From Caulobacteraceae bacterium (lineage in GTDB: Bacteria > Pseudomonadota > Alphaproteobacteria > Caulobacterales > Caulobacteraceae), in assembly GCA_020852035.1 (NCBI GenBank), contig JADZBR010000326.1, forward strand, positions 1-8,133: a stretch of DNA of 8,133 nt, in the 5' to 3' direction. The position numbers were made by a program, and so were the translations under genes. The notes under the pieces were generated by a model. The model had not been told where the DNA came from and ran no database searches. It worked only from the letters and a program-made list of their open reading frames with translations. Positions 6,752 through 8,133 of the stretch are shown piece after piece (positions within the stretch are counted from its first letter, which is position 1; each line of letters starts with the position of its first letter).

Positions 6752-6757
6752 GAGGAG
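6752..6757 (+). promoter_or_regulatory. Ribosome binding site of the XRE gene
   Basis: GAGGAG lies 8 bases before ATG at 6766. It is the strongest Shine-Dalgarno sequence seen in the window. It decides for this start over the in-frame ATG at 6781. Confidence 0.75.
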
Positions 6758-6765
6758 TCGAGCGC

Positions 6766-7104
6766 ATGGCCAGAACCGCGATGGATCCGGAACGGGCCGC
6801 CCTGACCAAGAACCTTCGCCAGGAAGCGGGGCGCTGGCTGAAGCAGGCGCGCGAGCGCGCCGGCCTCACCCAGGCCGAGCTCGCCGAGCGGGTGGGGCTC
6901 CGCTACTACACCTTCGTCAGCCAGGTGGAGAGCGGCCAGGGCCGGGTGCCGATCGAGACCCAGGGCCTGTGGGCCGAGGCGCTCGGCGTGGAGCCGGGGC
7001 TTTTCGCCCGCACGCTGCTCGCCTGGTACGAGCCCGAGCTCTACCGCCTGCTGTTCGGCGAGCCGGCCGACCCGGGCGTTGCCCCCCGCCGGGCGCACGG
7101 CTAG
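6766..7104 (+). CDS. Small XRE-family helix-turn-helix DNA-binding protein
   Basis: This 112-residue protein is a probable cytoplasmic transcriptional regulator. Residues about 23-78 form a Cro/C1-type helix-turn-helix: WLKQARERAGLTQAELAERVGL gives helices 1 and 2, and RYYTFVSQVESGQGRVP the recognition helix and following loop. The 'YYTFVSQVE.G.GR.P' stretch is an unusual variant. In most XRE proteins this place reads more like 'S...IS..E.G...P', whereas here aromatic residues occupy the positions before the conserved 'S..E.G' core. The rest (79-98, FARTLLAWYEPELYRLLFG) is a short helical tail with alternating aromatic residues, possibly for dimerisation; the last 14 residues look disordered. 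No ligand-binding or protease domain is present. The gene is followed after 14 bases by the RTX gene, so the two are probably co-transcribed. Its likely targets are its own promoter and perhaps the divergent autotransporter, by analogy with other divergently placed regulators. Confidence 0.88.
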   Translation: MARTAMDPERAALTKNLRQEAGRWLKQARERAGLTQAELAERVGLRYYTFVSQVESGQGRVPIETQGLWAEALGVEPGLFARTLLAWYEPELYRLLFGEPADPGVAPRRAHG

Positions 7105-7118
7105 AGACGCGGGCCTCG

Positions 7119-8133
7119 ATGGCCATCATCCTTCCCTTTGTGGCGCAGCTCGGACGCGGCGGCGCCTGGTCGCTGGGCGAGCGGGCGCGGCTGAACGACC
7201 TGGCCTCGGCCCTGCCGTTCAGCGACATCGGCATCCACATGGCGTTCGGCCGCACCGACGAAGGCGATCCCTGGTGCGTGCTGAAGGACGCCAGCGAGGA
7301 GGTGCTGGTCCACGTCGCCCGCATCGGCGGCCGCTTCGTGGTGCACTCGACCGCCTCCGACATCGTCGAGGAAAGCCCCAACCTGACCGTTGCGCTCGAG
7401 CGGGTGTTCGGTCCCATCGCCCCCGACGAAGCCCTGCGGCCCGAGGTGGTCGTGCCCTTCGCCCTGGCCAGCCGCCAGGTCCAGAGCATCTTCGCGGCGA
7501 TCGTCGCCACGGCTTTCTACTACGAGACCGAGACCCACGCCCAGGCGGCGACTTTCGACCTCGATGGGCAGGGACGCGATCCGGGCGACCGGGTGCTGCC
7601 GCCGGTGCTGCGCGAGGAGACCACGCGCGCGCCGGACACCGACGATGCCCCCATCCTTGTCGTCGCCCAGCAGGCCGCGGCGCCGGCGCCGGCGGTTTCG
7701 CCCGCTGCGCCCGCGCCCGCGCCGGTCGAAACGGTCGCGGTGGAAGCCGCCGTGATCGCGCCAGCGGCCGTCCCGGTCCCGCCGGAACCGGACTCGCCGC
7801 CGGCGCTCCGGGCGGAGGCGTTCGACCAGGTGCTGCGGGCCGCGGACGGCGGTGAGCGGCTGGATGGCGGCGCCGGCCGCGATCTGCTGATCGGCGGGGC
7901 GGGGAACGACCAGCTCTACGGCGGCGCCGGCGCGGACGTGCTGATCGGCGGGGCCGGCGACGACCGGCTGGACGGCGGGACCGCCCAGGGCGACGAGGTC
8001 GACCAGCTCTACGGCGGGGCGGGGAACGACACCCTGCTGCTCGGCCCGCGGGTGATCGCCGAGGGCGGCGAAGGCGCCGACACCTTCGTGCTGGCGCGGA
8101 TCGCCCCCGCGACGCCGGGGCACGATCCGGCGG
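7119..8133 (+). CDS. RTX calcium-binding repeat protein with an unrecognised N-terminal domain, truncated at window end
   Basis: The frame opens with ATG at 7119 and runs 338 codons without a stop to the window edge. The start is 14 bases after the XRE stop and lacks a clear Shine-Dalgarno sequence, so translational coupling is likely. There is no Sec signal peptide. Residues 1-147 form a compact mixed alpha/beta domain I cannot assign. It includes DPWCVLKDASEEVLVHVARI and GGRFVVHSTASD, suggesting beta-strand pairs, and a helix or hydrophobic segment near 120-137 (FALASRQVQSIFAAIVATAF), perhaps membrane-active. Residues 185-230 are an Ala/Pro/Val linker. Residues 248-325 carry RTX nonapeptides of the GGxGxDxLx type: GGAGRDLLI, GGAGNDQLY, GGAGADVLI, GGAGDDRLD, GGAGNDTLL and GGEGADTFV. 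A non-canonical insert (TAQGDEVDQLY) interrupts them at 288-298. RTX proteins usually leave the cell by type I secretion through an uncleaved C-terminal signal and fold on binding calcium. That C-terminus lies outside the window, and no transporter is seen here. Confidence 0.88.
   Translation, partial: MAIILPFVAQLGRGGAWSLGERARLNDLASALPFSDIGIHMAFGRTDEGDPWCVLKDASEEVLVHVARIGGRFVVHSTASDIVEESPNLTVALERVFGPIAPDEALRPEVVVPFALASRQVQSIFAAIVATAFYYETETHAQAATFDLDGQGRDPGDRVLPPVLREETTRAPDTDDAPILVVAQQAAAPAPAVSPAAPAPAPVETVAVEAAVIAPAAVPVPPEPDSPPALRAEAFDQVLRAADGGERLDGGAGRDLLIGGAGNDQLYGGAGADVLIGGAGDDRLDGGTAQGDEVDQLYGGAGNDTLLLGPRVIAEGGEGADTFVLARIAPATPGHDPA
7860..8097 (+). repeat. RTX nonapeptide repeat array at DNA level
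   Basis: The calcium-binding repeats are visible as near-identical DNA. CTGATCGGCGGGGC occurs at 7887-7900 and again at 7941-7954, a 54-base shift equal to two nonapeptides. GGCGGGGCGGGGAACGAC (18 bases) occurs at 7893-7910 and 8013-8030, shifted by 40 codons. All shifts keep the reading frame. The sequence identity suggests recent duplication and makes the array prone to copy-number change. An insert of about 11 codons near 7980-8012 breaks the regular period. Confidence 0.8.

Larger units (their letters stand above)
6464..6765. other. Divergent regulatory region between autotransporter and XRE gene
   Basis: These 302 bases separate the two divergent start codons and contain no credible gene. 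The half next to the autotransporter is very GC-rich and carries two dyads (6500-6538 and 6566-6585). The half next to the XRE gene contains the most AT-rich stretch of the window (about 6660-6705), with a third dyad (6660-6690) and promoter-like hexamers. Both divergent promoters must lie here unless transcripts come from farther away. Confidence 0.75.

Noticed and set aside
7079..7855. A 258-codon plus-strand frame overlapping the XRE end and the RTX gene
   Set aside because: Its Arg/Gly/Pro-rich product is the out-of-frame reading of the RTX gene, which itself has coherent domain sequence and repeats.
7860..8097. Tandem repeats at the right end as a CRISPR or minisatellite
   Set aside because: All shifts are multiples of three and encode GGxGxDxLx nonapeptides, so the repeats are explained by RTX coding.
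7101..8123. A 340-codon minus-strand frame opposite the RTX gene
   Set aside because: It is antisense to the RTX repeats, with biased composition and no start signal.

Overview
The window is very GC-rich, and its codon use strongly favours G or C in third positions. The REP-like palindromes and the mix of gene families resemble alphaproteobacteria, most likely the Caulobacterales (Caulobacter, Phenylobacterium, Brevundimonas). That placement is inferred from general appearance, not from a marker gene. No rRNA, tRNA, CRISPR array, insertion sequence or phage gene is visible.

Layout: (1) bases 1-167 are the 3' end of a medium-chain NADP-dependent oxidoreductase gene. (2) A 302-base gap (168-469) carries two oppositely oriented copies of a double-hairpin REP-like element, then short dyads and a possible promoter. 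(3) Bases 470-3301 encode an exported 943-residue M16 (pitrilysin/insulinase) zinc protease with one active and one inactive half. (4) A near-perfect palindrome (3301-3331) separates this gene from a convergent gene. (5) Bases 6463-3341 on the minus strand encode a 1040-residue autotransporter with signal peptide, repetitive passenger and C-terminal beta-barrel. (6) A divergent regulatory gap (6464-6765) is unusually rich in dyads. It includes a perfect 12-bp GC hairpin in the autotransporter leader, a 7-bp dyad and an AT-rich 12-bp operator-like dyad. (7) Bases 6766-7104 encode a small XRE-type helix-turn-helix protein. (8) Only 14 bases later starts a gene (7119 to the window end, truncated) with an unfamiliar N-terminal domain, an Ala/Pro linker and RTX calcium-binding repeats. 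This last frame has no stop inside the window, so a search for closed ORFs would miss it.

The right half reads as a cell-surface/secretion locus. A type V autotransporter and a probable type I-secreted RTX protein flank a small DNA-binding protein that is apparently co-transcribed with the RTX gene. The autotransporter passenger also has two Asp-rich, calcium-loop-like stretches, so both products may respond to calcium. The most interesting lead is the XRE/RTX pair with its unrecognised N-terminal domain, plus the possibility that the XRE protein acts through the dyads between it and the autotransporter. This is inference; the window contains neither a type I transporter nor experimental evidence.
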